The notes below the pieces were generated by a model that was not told the DNA's origin, did no database searches, and worked only from the letters and a program-made list of their open reading frames with translations. Below are positions 1 to 9,123 of a stretch of DNA of 64,000 nucleotides, piece by piece. Position 1 is the first letter of the stretch. Every line of letters starts with the position of its first letter. This stretch comes from Flavobacterium algicola (GTDB taxonomy: Bacteria; Bacteroidota; Bacteroidia; Flavobacteriales; Flavobacteriaceae). The DNA is taken from positions 1 to 64,000 of the forward strand of contig NZ_JAJTUT010000001.1 in the NCBI RefSeq assembly GCF_022399565.1. The letters run 5' to 3'. The translations under genes were made by a program, and so were the position numbers.

Positions 1-288
1 AAAGGTGATTTGAAAAGTGGTTGTCCCTGTGGTTGCGGCTACTGGCGAAGTGGGTAGTGTTGTTACTGTAAAATCGGCAGCGTTGGCACCGCTTATCACT
101 ACAAGTGGCGTTCCTGTTAAATTTAGAATGCTACTACCTGTGTTTTCTATGGTAAAAGTTTTTACATTGGTACCAGTAGCAACAGCAACAGCACCAAAAT
201 CTGTATTATCAAGACCTCGAGGTATGGAGTCGCCATTAACAATATCGATAGTATTTCCTTTAATATTTATTTCCGAAGCGGTACAAAC
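1..288 (-). repeat. Distal copy of duplicated choice-of-anchor-D module (288 bp)
   Basis: Positions 1-288 closely match 1261-1548 in the same orientation and reading frame, including long identical stretches around the codons for [10 protein letters not shown]. It is an intragenic direct repeat of one beta module, separated from its partner by about 970 bp. It is cut by the window edge. Confidence 0.85.
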
Positions 289-1881
289 CCCTAAGGCATC
301 TCCTTTAATTGTCCAGCCTTTTCCTCCATTAGCTATTGTTTTAACTAGATTATCTCGATCTGATTTAGATGCACAATATTTAAGTCCTGCGGCACCTAAC
401 GTTCTACCTGTCACTGTTCCCGCATTAAACCCTGTGAGTGTAGCATCATAATTAGCGAGGTCTAAACCTGAATAATCCAGCATATTACCTAGATCTACAT
501 TCGTATTGAATTTAGTTCCCCAAACTGCTAAACTTTGATTGAAAGAACTTGCCCTAGTAAACATAGAACCCATATTGGTAACATTCGCTACATTCCAAGA
601 ACCAAGATTTTGATTGAAAGCGCTTGCATATGAAAACATAGAATTCATATTGGTAACATTCCCCACATTCCAAGAACCAATATCTTGATTGAAAGCTGTT
701 GCCCCTATAAACATAACGCCCATATTCGTAACCTTACTAACATCCCAGTTACTAATATCTTGATTGAAAGAGGTCGCTCCAGAAAACATGGCAGCCATAC
801 TAGTAACCAAACTTAAATCAGGAGTATCAGTGGCAGTACCAATCAAATATTCACATCCCGCGAAAGCCCATTCCATACTTAGCCACTTATTAGTCCCCCA
901 TTGGTCAACTCTCCATATTTTACGTCTATCATCTAGATTCGCAAAATAAATTCTTGGGAAATCACCACGAATCGCTACTTGATACGTATCTGCCTTACCG
1001 TAAGCATGAGTTGCGTTGCCTGTTACTCCAAATTCATCATAAATACCATCATTTTCCCAGTCAATATCGTAATTATAACCTGTTCCTGTTGTTGGGATGA
1101 TTATCGAAACTCCGTTTGATGTTCCATAGACAAAGGTTCTCCAAGTGGTTATAAAAGGGCGCCCACCATAACCTTGTATCGCAAATGTATAGGGGTTTTC
1201 ATCAGTATCATTATTAGCGATAGTTACTGTAGCCGTACGCATTTCATCTGCTGAAGGATTAAAGGTGATTTGAAAAGTAGTTGTTCCGGTGGTTGCTGCG
1301 ACTGTCGAAGCAGGTAACGCGGTTACCGTAAAATCGGCAGCGTTGGCACCGCTTATCGCTACAAGTGGTGTTCCTGTTAAATTTAGAGCTCCAGCACCTG
1401 TGTTTTCTATGGTGAAAGTTTTTACATTGGTACCTGTAGCAACATCAACAGCGCCAAAATCTGTATGATCAATACCTTGAGGTATGAGATCACCGCTAAC
1501 AATAGCAATATTATTGCCTTTTATATTTATTTCTGGAGCGGCACAAAGTAGTGCATCTCCTACTGTAGGAAATATATGTGTTTTACTTGTAGTTGCTCCC
1601 GTGACTTCATAAACTCCATCATCGTCCCAGTCTATTTGGTAATTATAAGCGTAATCGGGACTAGTTGGAATTGTTATACTTTCATTTGGATTAGTAGTTC
1701 TGAAAATCATCACAAAAGCAGCTGGATCTGGGGGGAGATCGTTACTATTTGTTGTTTTTGAGGTAGGTACATAAATAATGGTATTGGTCACCAACTTCTT
1801 ATTTGCAAATAACAGCGCCGGCATACCTATCAGAAAAAGATAGGTTATAAATTTTAATCTAAAGGAGTAAAGTAATTTCAT
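1..1881 (-). CDS. BspA-like / choice-of-anchor-D cell-surface protein (C-terminus beyond window)
   Basis: An open frame of 627 codons on the minus strand starts at ATG 1881 and runs off the left edge without a stop, so the C-terminus is missing. Residues 1-26 look like a signal peptide. Two segments with a D-W-D/E-x-D-G-I/V-Y motif (about residues 60 and 260) resemble short PKD-like repeats. Residues 112-207 and again 532-627 form choice-of-anchor-D-type beta modules. Between them, residues 362-461 hold four 25-residue BspA/DUF285 repeats (pattern M-x-x-M-F-x-x-A-x-x-F-N-Q). Such proteins are exported surface proteins, often carried by the type IX secretion system in this phylum; a sorting domain would lie outside the window. 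The ligand is unknown. A conserved element lies about 130 bp upstream of the start (1991-2029). Confidence 0.85.
   Translation of the reverse strand, partial: MKLLYSFRLKFITYLFLIGMPALLFANKKLVTNTIIYVPTSKTTNSNDLPPDPAAFVMIFRTTNPNESITIPTSPDYAYNYQIDWDDDGVYEVTGATTSKTHIFPTVGDALLCAAPEINIKGNNIAIVSGDLIPQGIDHTDFGAVDVATGTNVKTFTIENTGAGALNLTGTPLVAISGANAADFTVTALPASTVAATTGTTTFQITFNPSADEMRTATVTIANNDTDENPYTFAIQGYGGRPFITTWRTFVYGTSNGVSIIIPTTGTGYNYDIDWENDGIYDEFGVTGNATHAYGKADTYQVAIRGDFPRIYFANLDDRRKIWRVDQWGTNKWLSMEWAFAGCEYLIGTATDTPDLSLVTSMAAMFSGATSFNQDISNWDVSKVTNMGVMFIGATAFNQDIGSWNVGNVTNMNSMFSYASAFNQNLGSWNVANVTNMGSMFTRASSFNQSLAVWGTKFNTNVDLGNMLDYSGLDLANYDATLTGFNAGTVTGRTLGAAGLKYCASKSDRDNLVKTIANGGKGWTIKGDALGVCTASEINIKGNTIDIVNGDSIPRGLDNTDFGAVAVATGTNVKTFTIENTGSSILNLTGTPLVVISGANAADFTVTTLPTSPVAATTGTTTFQITF
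499..798 (-). repeat. Four tandem 75-bp BspA/DUF285 repeat units
   Basis: Four in-frame 75-bp units begin at 798, 723, 648 and 573 on the minus strand, each starting with ATG (Met) and encoding 25 residues with a shared F-N-Q core. The first three units are close to one another; the fourth (573-499) is the most diverged. Confidence 0.85.
1261..1548 (-). repeat. Proximal copy of duplicated choice-of-anchor-D module (288 bp)
   Basis: Partner of 1-288. The two copies differ mainly by scattered substitutions and encode nearly the same 96-residue module, which suggests recent duplication or gene conversion within the surface-protein gene. Confidence 0.85.
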
Positions 1882-1990
1882 AGGCTTTGAAAAGAAAATG
1901 AGTATATATAAAAACAGCTATCATATGTGTTTTTAAACTCTGTAAGTTTTGGGGATATAACTATAAGACTATAAAATTACTTTGAATTTT

Positions 1991-2029
1991 TTCTTAATTG
2001 AGAATTAAAAGGGGGACAAATTAGGGACA
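1991..2029 (-). promoter_or_regulatory. Conserved 39-bp element with TGTCCC-N5-TGTCCC, copy 1
   Basis: This 39-bp stretch matches 4270-4308 at 34 of 39 positions, with the last 18 bp (2012-2029) identical. Read on the minus strand it contains TGTCCCTAATTTGTCCC, two TGTCCC hexamers 11 bp apart (about one helical turn). It lies 131 bp upstream of the surface-protein start at 1881. A binding site for a tandem-binding regulator is my inference. The rest of the gap to 2450 shows nothing I can identify. Confidence 0.6.
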
Positions 2030-2450
2030 TTTACAGACTTATACACAACATAATCAATAGATTAAAATTGTACACACCTATTTAATAACGAGCCAAGGTG
2101 TTCAAATAAATATTCTTACTGTTATGTACCTTTTTACAAACAGCTTCAAGTCGACTTTTTTCTATTTCTAACTTGTACAATGCAAAGTCAACTATTAAGT
2201 TTTTATTTCGCCCCAACTCTTGCTATTTGTTGCTGTGTGAAGTGTAGCCATTTTCATTTCTAGATGCATGCTGTATTATCAACTTCCATCTATTTTAAAT
2301 ATGAAAAATAGACGATTTAAAAGTGAAAATATCTGAAAGACGCACATTTAATATGCACCAAGCTCTCAGACTTTACTAGTAGTTCGCCTATTTTTTCATA
2401 TAAAAGTAGCAATCATTACTTTTCATTTATACAAATGAGGGTATGAGGTA

Positions 2451-3911
2451 TTAGTCAAAATTATACATGATAATACTTTGCGCTGTAGCACTTTCTAAGT
2501 AATCAATGTAAACTATATTAGGTTTGCTAGATTTTTTGGTCACAATTTCGTTGTGTAATACATTTGGGAGATTGTTGTTTGCTTCAGTCGCCAATCCCCT
2601 AATTGTCAAAAGAGGATTTCCAGTTGTAAGTGTCCAGGATAATAAAAAAAGAAAACCTTTCCCCAACCCACCATTCTCTTTCCATTTAATCAACTGGTCT
2701 TTACACATTTCGTTGTAATTGCTAGTATCGCTGTATTTGTCATATACTGTTAAATTAGGTAACGCAGAGTCACCATCATTATACCTAAACCTACCGGTTG
2801 AACTTTTAATATGTTCTTTATAGTCGAAAACTAAAATCATCTTACCTCTTAGAACTCCTAAAGGAGCTTTAGCTAGATTAATTTCATCCGGTTTTACGTC
2901 AGCTTGATTAATTTTTTCGTCGACTCGTTCATAAATGGAATCCTTATATTTCTCCAACAGTCTATCAATTTTTTGTTTGGTGTTTGCAGGTTCATGACCA
3001 CATAAACTTCTAATATGAGAAAACTTCAAAATCACAGTTTCATTAGAGTACACTTTCAAAAAATCTCTGGTTTGATCAAGAATGGACACTAAATTTTGTC
3101 CATTTGCTCCAAATCCAATTAAGTTAAATTTATCTGCACGATGATAGGTAACCAGCTCGTCGTAATCATAATCAACACGAATATCAAAGTATCTTGAACC
3201 GTTTTCAAGTTGTTGCTTAATTGGACCGCTTTGGGTTTGCGTAAGACCACCTACTACGTCTTTGGCGGGCAGACAATGATGCAATTCAGACATACCAGCA
3301 TCATGACTTCCTGGCATCATAATTTGATCCAGTCGGGTCGCATCATTTAATTTACTCATCCATCTTGCCGTATCCACAAATTTTAGTGAGGTAATATCTA
3401 TTGAATTCACATCATTATCACCTCTTAGAAAATTAAAATAAACCAGCTCCCCGTTCGAGTTTAAACCTTCCCCTTTCACAGTGTTATTTTGACAATGATT
3501 GCAGGTTCTACCACCAAACCACCAATTATTACTAGCACCGCTGTGCCCTTGTGCAATTGAGATATTTGAAAAAGTAACTGATTTTGTCCTTCCGGCGAGC
3601 TTGGCGCCTGTAAGTGTCAATTTAAGAGTGCCTAAAAAAGCAAAGTTCAATTCTCCAGCCTGATGATTAAATGTGTTTTTTGAGCTGGAAATAGAATTAT
3701 TAAACCATTTCGCAACTTTTTCAGAACCTTTACGTCCTATGCTAAAGGACATTTTACCATCGCTGCCAAAAGCAACTTTTAGCCCATTATGAATATGTTT
3801 ATCTGGGTCTTGTCCATCAGTAACAGAAAAACTGTCTATTGTATAGGAACCGCTAATTAATGAATATCCCTTACATAAGGAAAAGTAAACATCATTGTCT
3901 CTGTAAGTCAT
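2451..3911 (-). CDS. PI-PLC X-domain-like phosphodiesterase with novel N-terminal domain
   Basis: A 486-residue protein. The C-terminal half (about residues 190-400) matches the phosphatidylinositol-specific phospholipase C X-box fold: G-S-H-D-A-G with candidate catalytic His203, D-I-R-V (Asp243, Arg245) and Y-H-R (His257). These enzymes cleave phosphoinositides or GPI-type lipids with two catalytic histidines. Residues 1-180 are a beta-rich region I do not recognise, with a C-N-H-C pair near 137-140. No signal peptide is visible, so export is uncertain. It reads away from the regulator at 4639 and lies downstream of the second conserved element (4270-4308). Substrate unknown; it could also be a lectin-linked toxin-like lipase. 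Confidence 0.75.
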   Translation of the reverse strand: MTYRDNDVYFSLCKGYSLISGSYTIDSFSVTDGQDPDKHIHNGLKVAFGSDGKMSFSIGRKGSEKVAKWFNNSISSSKNTFNHQAGELNFAFLGTLKLTLTGAKLAGRTKSVTFSNISIAQGHSGASNNWWFGGRTCNHCQNNTVKGEGLNSNGELVYFNFLRGDNDVNSIDITSLKFVDTARWMSKLNDATRLDQIMMPGSHDAGMSELHHCLPAKDVVGGLTQTQSGPIKQQLENGSRYFDIRVDYDYDELVTYHRADKFNLIGFGANGQNLVSILDQTRDFLKVYSNETVILKFSHIRSLCGHEPANTKQKIDRLLEKYKDSIYERVDEKINQADVKPDEINLAKAPLGVLRGKMILVFDYKEHIKSSTGRFRYNDGDSALPNLTVYDKYSDTSNYNEMCKDQLIKWKENGGLGKGFLFLLSWTLTTGNPLLTIRGLATEANNNLPNVLHNEIVTKKSSKPNIVYIDYLESATAQSIIMYNFD

Positions 3912-4056
3912 AATTTTTAAAGTTTTATAATTATTATTAATGATTGCTAATTTTTTTAGACTTAAATAGGATTACGAATCCACAAATGCCTCCTTTTCGG
4001 CTTAGTGATAATTTGGCGTGAAAAGATTTTGTAAATAATCTGCAACTGTTCTTTTT

Positions 4057-4164
4057 TTATGATTTAACAGTACTTATATCAAATAATTTGTTATTTCTAG
4101 TTGCAAATACTGCATAGGAATGATAAAGTATAAATTGCGGACAAAAGGAGTTGTGTAATTTCAT
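4057..4164 (-). pseudogene. Relic leader of a second copy of the surface-protein gene
   Basis: Positions 4144-4308 align with 1861-2029, the start and upstream region of the surface-protein gene. The aligned ATG at 4164 opens a 35-codon frame ending at 4057. Its first 14 residues share the pattern M-K-L-x-x-S-F-x-x-x-F-I-x-Y with the signal peptide of the gene at 1881, and then diverge. No surface-protein body follows; the PI-PLC gene begins 145 bp further on. I read this as a duplicated promoter and leader whose gene was lost. A short leader peptide is an alternative. Confidence 0.55.
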
Positions 4165-4269
4165 AGGTTTTGGAAAAAGAGAGTTAAATCTAAAATGAAC
4201 GTAATATGTATTTTAATCTCTATACTGCTTGGGGCATAATAATGAGAGTATAAAAGTACTCTGCTATTT

Positions 4270-4308
4270 TTCTTAATCGAAAATTAGAGAGGGGACAAAT
4301 TAGGGACA
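4270..4308 (-). promoter_or_regulatory. Conserved 39-bp element with TGTCCC-N5-TGTCCC, copy 2
   Basis: Second copy of the element at 1991-2029, in the same orientation and at nearly the same distance (127 bp) from the aligned ATG at 4164. It sits between the PI-PLC gene and the divergent regulator at 4639 and could serve either. The remaining intergenic sequence (3912-4056 and 4309-4638) is AT-rich with no other feature I can name. Confidence 0.6.
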
Positions 4309-4638
4309 ACTCCAGAGATAAGCACATATAAATCAACACTTAGTAGCTTTAATTACAAGCGTGATTATTATATATTGTTACTAAAATCTAATGCCGATAC
4401 TTGATAGTAAAATATTGTAAAAGAAAAAAGATCTTAATATCCCCATGTTTGAGATGTTGATAAAATCATAAAAGAAGTTACATCAAGTTCTTTATTGTTT
4501 AAAATTTAAAGGTAGCAGCTCACTATTTTGCGATAAAAAAACGCGGGTAAATAAGCAATAATTTTTATCAGTCATGAGCTTTTAGTCAGTGATATCAGCT
4601 TTTTATGTAAGTTGCAGGAGTTTTTTACTTACTTTTGA

Positions 4639-6402
4639 ATGTCCCTTTTAAAAACCTACAAAAATATAAGAATGCTTTTGAGAAAAATGTTTGTTGTGTT
4701 TTTAGCCTTATTTGTTTTACCGTTAAAATCACAAAGCTTTACCATAAAAATTTCTTCTTCAGAGAATACTGTCCAAAATATTGAAAAAATTCTTTGTCAA
4801 GAACATCCATTTGGATCTGATACTTTGGCGTTAAAACATTATTTGAAGCCTTTATCTATTTCAAAAAATTATACAGCTATATATGATGGTTTGCTTGCTA
4901 ATGGTTATGCTGATTTTTACAGTGAATTAAATACAAAAAGTTACACTCATTATAAGCAGTCAATAAAAACTGCAGTTTCCTTAAAACAGCCGTCTATGGA
5001 AATATGGACGAAGCTTAACTATGTAAATTATCTTTACTGTTACCGAGATTATCTTAACATGGCACCGATGTTATTACAAGTAATTGGACAAATTGAAAAA
5101 ATTCCTGCAGACGAATTATATTTAGCAGGCGAATCTTTTAAAAAAATTGGATGGATTTTACAAACTTTGGGCGATTATGACACCTCATTGTATTATTTAA
5201 CACTTGCCAAAGCACATACCACCAAGAACACTTCAGAATATGCAGCAATTCTAGACGCAATAGGCCTAAATTATTACTATGCTGAAAATTTAAGTAAAGC
5301 AGCAAAGTACTTTCAAGAAACAGCCCTAATGGCTCAAAAAATTAAAGATGATATTCGATTTGCGAAAGCGACGGGAAACTTAGCACTGATAAAAAAAGAG
5401 AACGGAGATTATAAATCTGCTATTTCGCTTTTGCAGAAAGACATAGCTATTTCTCAAAAAAACAAAAGTGACCAAAACACTATATATGCTTCCATTTTAT
5501 TAGCAAAGTCATTTATTACTGACAACAATTATCAAGAGGCTGAAATAGTTCTTAAAACTATAGAAGGCATAATACATTCTAAACGCTATTTTGAGAAATC
5601 TGAGCTCGATATTATAAAGCTAAAATTGGCCATATTAAAGCATTATAATAAAACCGAAAATGAATTACTTTTAAGAAGAAGAATGTTAGATCTCGAAGAT
5701 TCTGTCAATAACAAAGATGGTGATATAGCCATTATTAAAGCGAATTGGGTAATTCAGAAAAACAAATTTCAGAAAAATTTAATACAATCTGACCAGAAAA
5801 TTGAAGAGGCATCAACAATGAAGAATTTATATGCTTTTCTTATTATCTTGATTTTAGTATTTTCCATTATTGTTTTTTTTCTATATCGAAAAAAGCAAAA
5901 AACCAAACTTTTAACATATGAAAAAAGAGCTCAGGATTTTGCATCTCAAAAATTGCAAACAGAGCAAAAATTACATGAGACATACGAAACTTTGAATGAC
6001 CAACTTATTAATTTGAAGGAAAAAAATGTTCAAATTAATAAGTTAAATGTCGAAATGGTAAACAGACAGAAGTCGCCGTCCTATTATCTCGAAAGAAGCA
6101 AAGGAAATATAGAAACACTATTGCAATCGCATTTAATGACGGATGAGAAGTGGATAAATTTTAAAAAAGAATTTCAAAAAGAATATCCGGAATTCTACCA
6201 ATTCATACATATAAATTATCCTGAAATTACAGATTCTAACAAGAGGATATTATTACTCCACAAACTTGATTTCAATAACAATGAGATTGCAGAACTACTT
6301 GGTGTTACTCCAGACGCCGTAAAAAAATCAAAACAACGCCTTAAGAAAAAGCTCGGTGATAAGTTTGACATCCTCTTTGATAATTCAAAATTTCCCGATT
6401 GA
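4639..6402 (+). CDS. TPR-containing membrane protein with C-terminal LuxR/sigma-like HTH
   Basis: A 587-residue protein of the Bacteroidota TPR-TM-HTH regulator type. It has an N-terminal hydrophobic signal or anchor (about residues 12-32) and a tetratricopeptide array through about residue 350, with recognisable units near 135-300. One transmembrane helix lies near residues 396-415, followed by a coiled coil (about 425-475). The C-terminal HTH reads N-N-E-I-A-E-L-L-G-V-T-P-D-A-V-K (about 553-568), like LuxR or sigma region 4. Topology suggests an outer sensing TPR domain linked to a cytoplasmic DNA-binding domain. It stands alone and faces away from the surface-protein and PI-PLC genes, so it may regulate them through the TGTCCC elements (inference). 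An internal ATG at 4672 is an alternative start. Confidence 0.8.
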   Translation: MSLLKTYKNIRMLLRKMFVVFLALFVLPLKSQSFTIKISSSENTVQNIEKILCQEHPFGSDTLALKHYLKPLSISKNYTAIYDGLLANGYADFYSELNTKSYTHYKQSIKTAVSLKQPSMEIWTKLNYVNYLYCYRDYLNMAPMLLQVIGQIEKIPADELYLAGESFKKIGWILQTLGDYDTSLYYLTLAKAHTTKNTSEYAAILDAIGLNYYYAENLSKAAKYFQETALMAQKIKDDIRFAKATGNLALIKKENGDYKSAISLLQKDIAISQKNKSDQNTIYASILLAKSFITDNNYQEAEIVLKTIEGIIHSKRYFEKSELDIIKLKLAILKHYNKTENELLLRRRMLDLEDSVNNKDGDIAIIKANWVIQKNKFQKNLIQSDQKIEEASTMKNLYAFLIILILVFSIIVFFLYRKKQKTKLLTYEKRAQDFASQKLQTEQKLHETYETLNDQLINLKEKNVQINKLNVEMVNRQKSPSYYLERSKGNIETLLQSHLMTDEKWINFKKEFQKEYPEFYQFIHINYPEITDSNKRILLLHKLDFNNNEIAELLGVTPDAVKKSKQRLKKKLGDKFDILFDNSKFPD

Positions 6403-6478
6403 TATTTCCTTTTAGTTGTATTAATTTAGAACTAGGTGAATCACAAAAAATATTATTTAGCATACAAAATATAGAAAA

Positions 6479-7450
6479 ATGAAGTTTAAAATTGATAAGT
6501 TCATAATCGCAATAATTACAATCGTGCTCGTAGCCTATTTATTTCCTAGTTTCGGAAGCAAATCGAGCCCATTCAATTTGGATTTAATTGCAAGTCTTGG
6601 AATCTCACTAATATTCTTTTTTTACGGGTTAAAACTAAGTCCCGAAAAAATTAAAGCTGGATTAAAAAACTGGAAGCTTCATCTGTTGGTGCAAGTTTCT
6701 ACATTTTTAGTATTTCCGTTAATTGTGCTACTCTTTTTACCATTTATACAAACAGAGCATAATAAAACTATTTGGTTGGCTTTTTTCTTCCTAGCGTCAT
6801 TACCTTCTACTGTTTCTTCTTCTGTAGTAATGGTATCTATTGCTAAAGGAAATATTCCTGCGGCAATTTTTAACGCTAGTATCTCGGGATTAATCGGAAT
6901 TGCGGTTACACCATTGTGGATGGGAATGTTTTTAAATAACTCCAATTCAAATTTTGATCTAGGTACAATATACATCAAGTTGCTAACGGAGGTGCTACTT
7001 CCGGTCATACTAGGACTTTTTCTACACCGCTACTTAGGCAAATTAGCTAGTAAATACGGTAGTTATCTATCGACATTTGATAAATCGGTTATCTTACTAA
7101 TCATTTATAAAAGCTTCGCCACATCCTTTGATGAAAATGTATTTAACTCATTAGAAGCTTCCAATCTTGTAGTGATAATTATATGTGTTATAATTTTGTT
7201 TTACCTTGTTTATTTCGTTACTGGGATTATAAGTACTAAACTTGGTTTTAATCGAGAAGATAGAATAACTGCACAATTTTGTGGAACCAAAAAATCACTA
7301 GTTCACGGAACTATATTCTCTAAAATTTTATTCCAAAATGCAGCCACTATGGGAATCGTTTTATTACCGATAATGATTTTTCATGGTTTTCAAATTTTTA
7401 TAATTAGTATCATTGCCAATAAATTAGCTAATCCTGTGAAACCATTATAA
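6479..7450 (+). CDS. Bile acid:sodium symporter-like transporter (SBF-like, YfeH type)
   Basis: A 323-residue integral membrane protein with about nine or ten hydrophobic helices. The run L-P-S-T-V-S-S-S-V near residues 109-117 and the F-C-G-T-K-K-S-L segment near 268-275 are typical of the SBF-like branch of the bile acid:Na+ symporter superfamily. Members move organic anions with sodium, but the substrate of this branch is poorly defined. It lies 76 bp after the TPR-HTH gene on the same strand and about 200 bp before the TetR regulator; no operator is seen in front of it, so a link to the TetR module is not supported. Confidence 0.8.
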   Translation: MKFKIDKFIIAIITIVLVAYLFPSFGSKSSPFNLDLIASLGISLIFFFYGLKLSPEKIKAGLKNWKLHLLVQVSTFLVFPLIVLLFLPFIQTEHNKTIWLAFFFLASLPSTVSSSVVMVSIAKGNIPAAIFNASISGLIGIAVTPLWMGMFLNNSNSNFDLGTIYIKLLTEVLLPVILGLFLHRYLGKLASKYGSYLSTFDKSVILLIIYKSFATSFDENVFNSLEASNLVVIIICVIILFYLVYFVTGIISTKLGFNREDRITAQFCGTKKSLVHGTIFSKILFQNAATMGIVLLPIMIFHGFQIFIISIIANKLANPVKPL

Positions 7451-7612
7451 ATTACATCCGGTGATTATAAATATATCTTGATTAGAATGCAGTTATTTGA
7501 TAGTTTCAAAAATACACAACACTTTTAATGAGCTAACTTAATACTCAATCTACATAGTTTGCTAACTATTTTTGAGTAAATTAATTATAAAATATATAAA
7601 TACAAAAAAAAC

Positions 7613-7652
7613 AGACAGACTTGTCTGTTTTTAAATAATTTTCATATATTTG
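7613..7652 (+). promoter_or_regulatory. tetR promoter overlapping palindromic operator O1
   Basis: The 18-mer AGACAGACTTGTCTGTTT (7613-7630) is palindromic around TT and differs from the copy at 8239-8256 at one base. A TATATTTG box (7645-7652) matches the Bacteroidota -7 consensus, and TTG at 7621-7623, inside the operator, lies 21 bp before it as a -33 element. The -7 box is four bases from the ATG at 7657, so the transcript may be leaderless. Repressor binding would cover the -33 element. Confidence 0.75.
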
Positions 7653-7656
7653 CACT

Positions 7657-8220
7657 ATGAAACATAATGACGTAAGAGAAAGAATTATAGAAACAGCCTC
7701 CTTTTTATTTTATAAAAATGGCTATAACTCTACGGGTATCAATCAGATTATTGCAGAAGCAGGAATTGCCAAAGCGACATTATACAGTCATTTTAAATCG
7801 AAAGAAGAAATATGTCTTTCGTATCTTCAATTTAAGAACATTAGTTTTTTACAAGACTTTAAACGTTTTACTACCTCAAAACCAAAAGGGAAAGAACAAT
7901 TGCTAGCTATCTTCGATTTCTTACAATTGTTTTATCAAGACAAAGATTTTAACGGGTGCTGGTGTATCAAAACGGTATCTGAAATTCCGAAAGAGAACGA
8001 ACTTATCAGAAATGAAATTCAATCGCAGAAAAATGATTTTATTACAGTTATTGAAGAATTAATTAGTAATAACCTAGAAAGTGTCAAAAATGAACAAGTA
8101 AAATCTCTAGCCAGACAAATTTATTTGCTTTATGAAAGTGCTGTAGGCGAAAGCCACTTGCATCAACAGGACTGGCCTATTGTTGAGTCTAAAAACTTGT
8201 GTGAAAAAATAATCAGTTAA
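7657..8220 (+). CDS. TetR/AcrR family transcriptional regulator
   Basis: A 187-residue protein with a classic TetR N-terminal HTH: residues 26-54 include T-G-I-N-Q-I-I, G-I-A-K-A-T-L-Y and F-K-S-K-E-E. The rest is the helical ligand-binding and dimer domain. It sits between two near-identical palindromes, one over its own promoter and one 27 bp upstream of the following dehydrogenase. It most likely represses itself and the dehydrogenase until an unknown small molecule releases it. The size and a cysteine/tryptophan motif near residue 104 fit the subgroup that controls short-chain dehydrogenases and detoxification enzymes. Confidence 0.88.
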   Translation: MKHNDVRERIIETASFLFYKNGYNSTGINQIIAEAGIAKATLYSHFKSKEEICLSYLQFKNISFLQDFKRFTTSKPKGKEQLLAIFDFLQLFYQDKDFNGCWCIKTVSEIPKENELIRNEIQSQKNDFITVIEELISNNLESVKNEQVKSLARQIYLLYESAVGESHLHQQDWPIVESKNLCEKIIS

Positions 8221-8238
8221 AAAAATTTAGCAATAAAT

Positions 8239-8256
8239 AGACAGACTTGTCTGTCT
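8239..8256 (+). promoter_or_regulatory. Palindromic operator O2 in front of the SDR gene
   Basis: AGACAGACTTGTCTGTCT is an 18-bp palindrome with 8-bp arms around TT. It ends 26 bp before the dehydrogenase ATG at 8283 and repeats the site at 7613-7630, marking both as TetR targets. Confidence 0.8.
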
Positions 8257-8282
8257 TAAATTAATAATTAAATATAAATACA

Positions 8283-9029
8283 ATGAAAGAATTTGAAAAC
8301 AAAGTAGCTTTGGTAATTGGTGGAACAAGCGGAATTGGACAAGCTACTGCAATGGCATTATTACAAGGAGGCGCGACAGTGCATGTTGTAGGTCGCAATA
8401 CAGCTAAAATAGTCGATGCACCCAACCTAATCAAGCACACTGCAAACATTTCAGACACTACTGATGTTAGTGCTTTAATAGCTAAAATTGAAGCCTTAGA
8501 AAATTTGGATTATTTAGTAAATGCTTCTGGAATTTTTGGACCTAAACCATTTTTAGATCATACAATGGAAGATTATAATTCGTATATGGATTTAAACAGA
8601 GGTTTCTTTTTTATTACGCAAAGTGTTGCTAAGAAAATGAAAGAAACTCAAGGTGGGTCTATTGTAAATGTTGGTTCAATGTGGGCCAAACAAGCAATCA
8701 AAGCAACACCTTCATCAGCTTATTCGATGCAGAAAGCAGGATTACATTCGTTAACACAACATTTGGCTATGGAGTTGGCGGCAGATAACATTCGTGTAAA
8801 TGCGGTATCTCCTGCCCTAGTCAATACGCCTGTTTATCATGGCGTTTTTGGAGGAAAAGAAGAAGCAGACAAAGCCTTGGTTGGATTTAACGACTTTCAT
8901 CCTATTGGACGTTTTGGAGTACCTGAGGATATCGCTAATAGTATTTTGTTTTTACTATCTGATAAAGCTTCATGGGTAACCGGTGCTGTTTGGGATACCG
9001 ATGGCGGAGTGCTTGCCGGTAGAAATTAA
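8283..9029 (+). CDS. Short-chain dehydrogenase/reductase (SDR), TetR-controlled
   Basis: A 248-residue classical SDR. The nucleotide-binding motif G-G-T-S-G-I-G lies at residues 13-19, N-A-S-G near 80-83, and the catalytic residues Ser132, Tyr147 and Lys151 follow the usual S-Y-x-x-x-K layout. The C-terminal G-x-V-W-D-T-D-G-G segment is typical of the family. It reduces or oxidises an unknown carbonyl or alcohol with NAD(P)H. An operator identical to that of tetR precedes it, and a strong terminator (9043-9079) ends the unit, so tetR and SDR form one regulated module. Confidence 0.88.
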   Translation: MKEFENKVALVIGGTSGIGQATAMALLQGGATVHVVGRNTAKIVDAPNLIKHTANISDTTDVSALIAKIEALENLDYLVNASGIFGPKPFLDHTMEDYNSYMDLNRGFFFITQSVAKKMKETQGGSIVNVGSMWAKQAIKATPSSAYSMQKAGLHSLTQHLAMELAADNIRVNAVSPALVNTPVYHGVFGGKEEADKALVGFNDFHPIGRFGVPEDIANSILFLLSDKASWVTGAVWDTDGGVLAGRN

Positions 9030-9042
9030 AACTATTATAATT

Positions 9043-9079
9043 AGCCATAACCAGAGTACAGTCGGTTATGGCTTTTTTT
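9043..9079 (+). terminator. Rho-independent terminator after the SDR gene
   Basis: A 10-bp perfect stem (AGCCATAACC / GGTTATGGCT) with an 11-base loop is followed by seven T. It ends the SDR transcript 13 bp after the stop and separates it from the hydrolase gene. Confidence 0.9.
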
Positions 9080-9123
9080 ATTCGAAAACAAATCTCTTAT
9101 CTATTTTAATCAACACTCTTATT

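Noticed and set aside
17..451. Plus-strand open frame of 144 codons at the left edge
   Set aside because: It is antisense to the surface-protein gene, which has a signal peptide and repeats on the minus strand.
8983..9123. Upstream extension of the hydrolase gene to ATG 8983
   Set aside because: It overlaps the SDR gene and crosses a terminator; the lipoprotein signal starts only after 9124.
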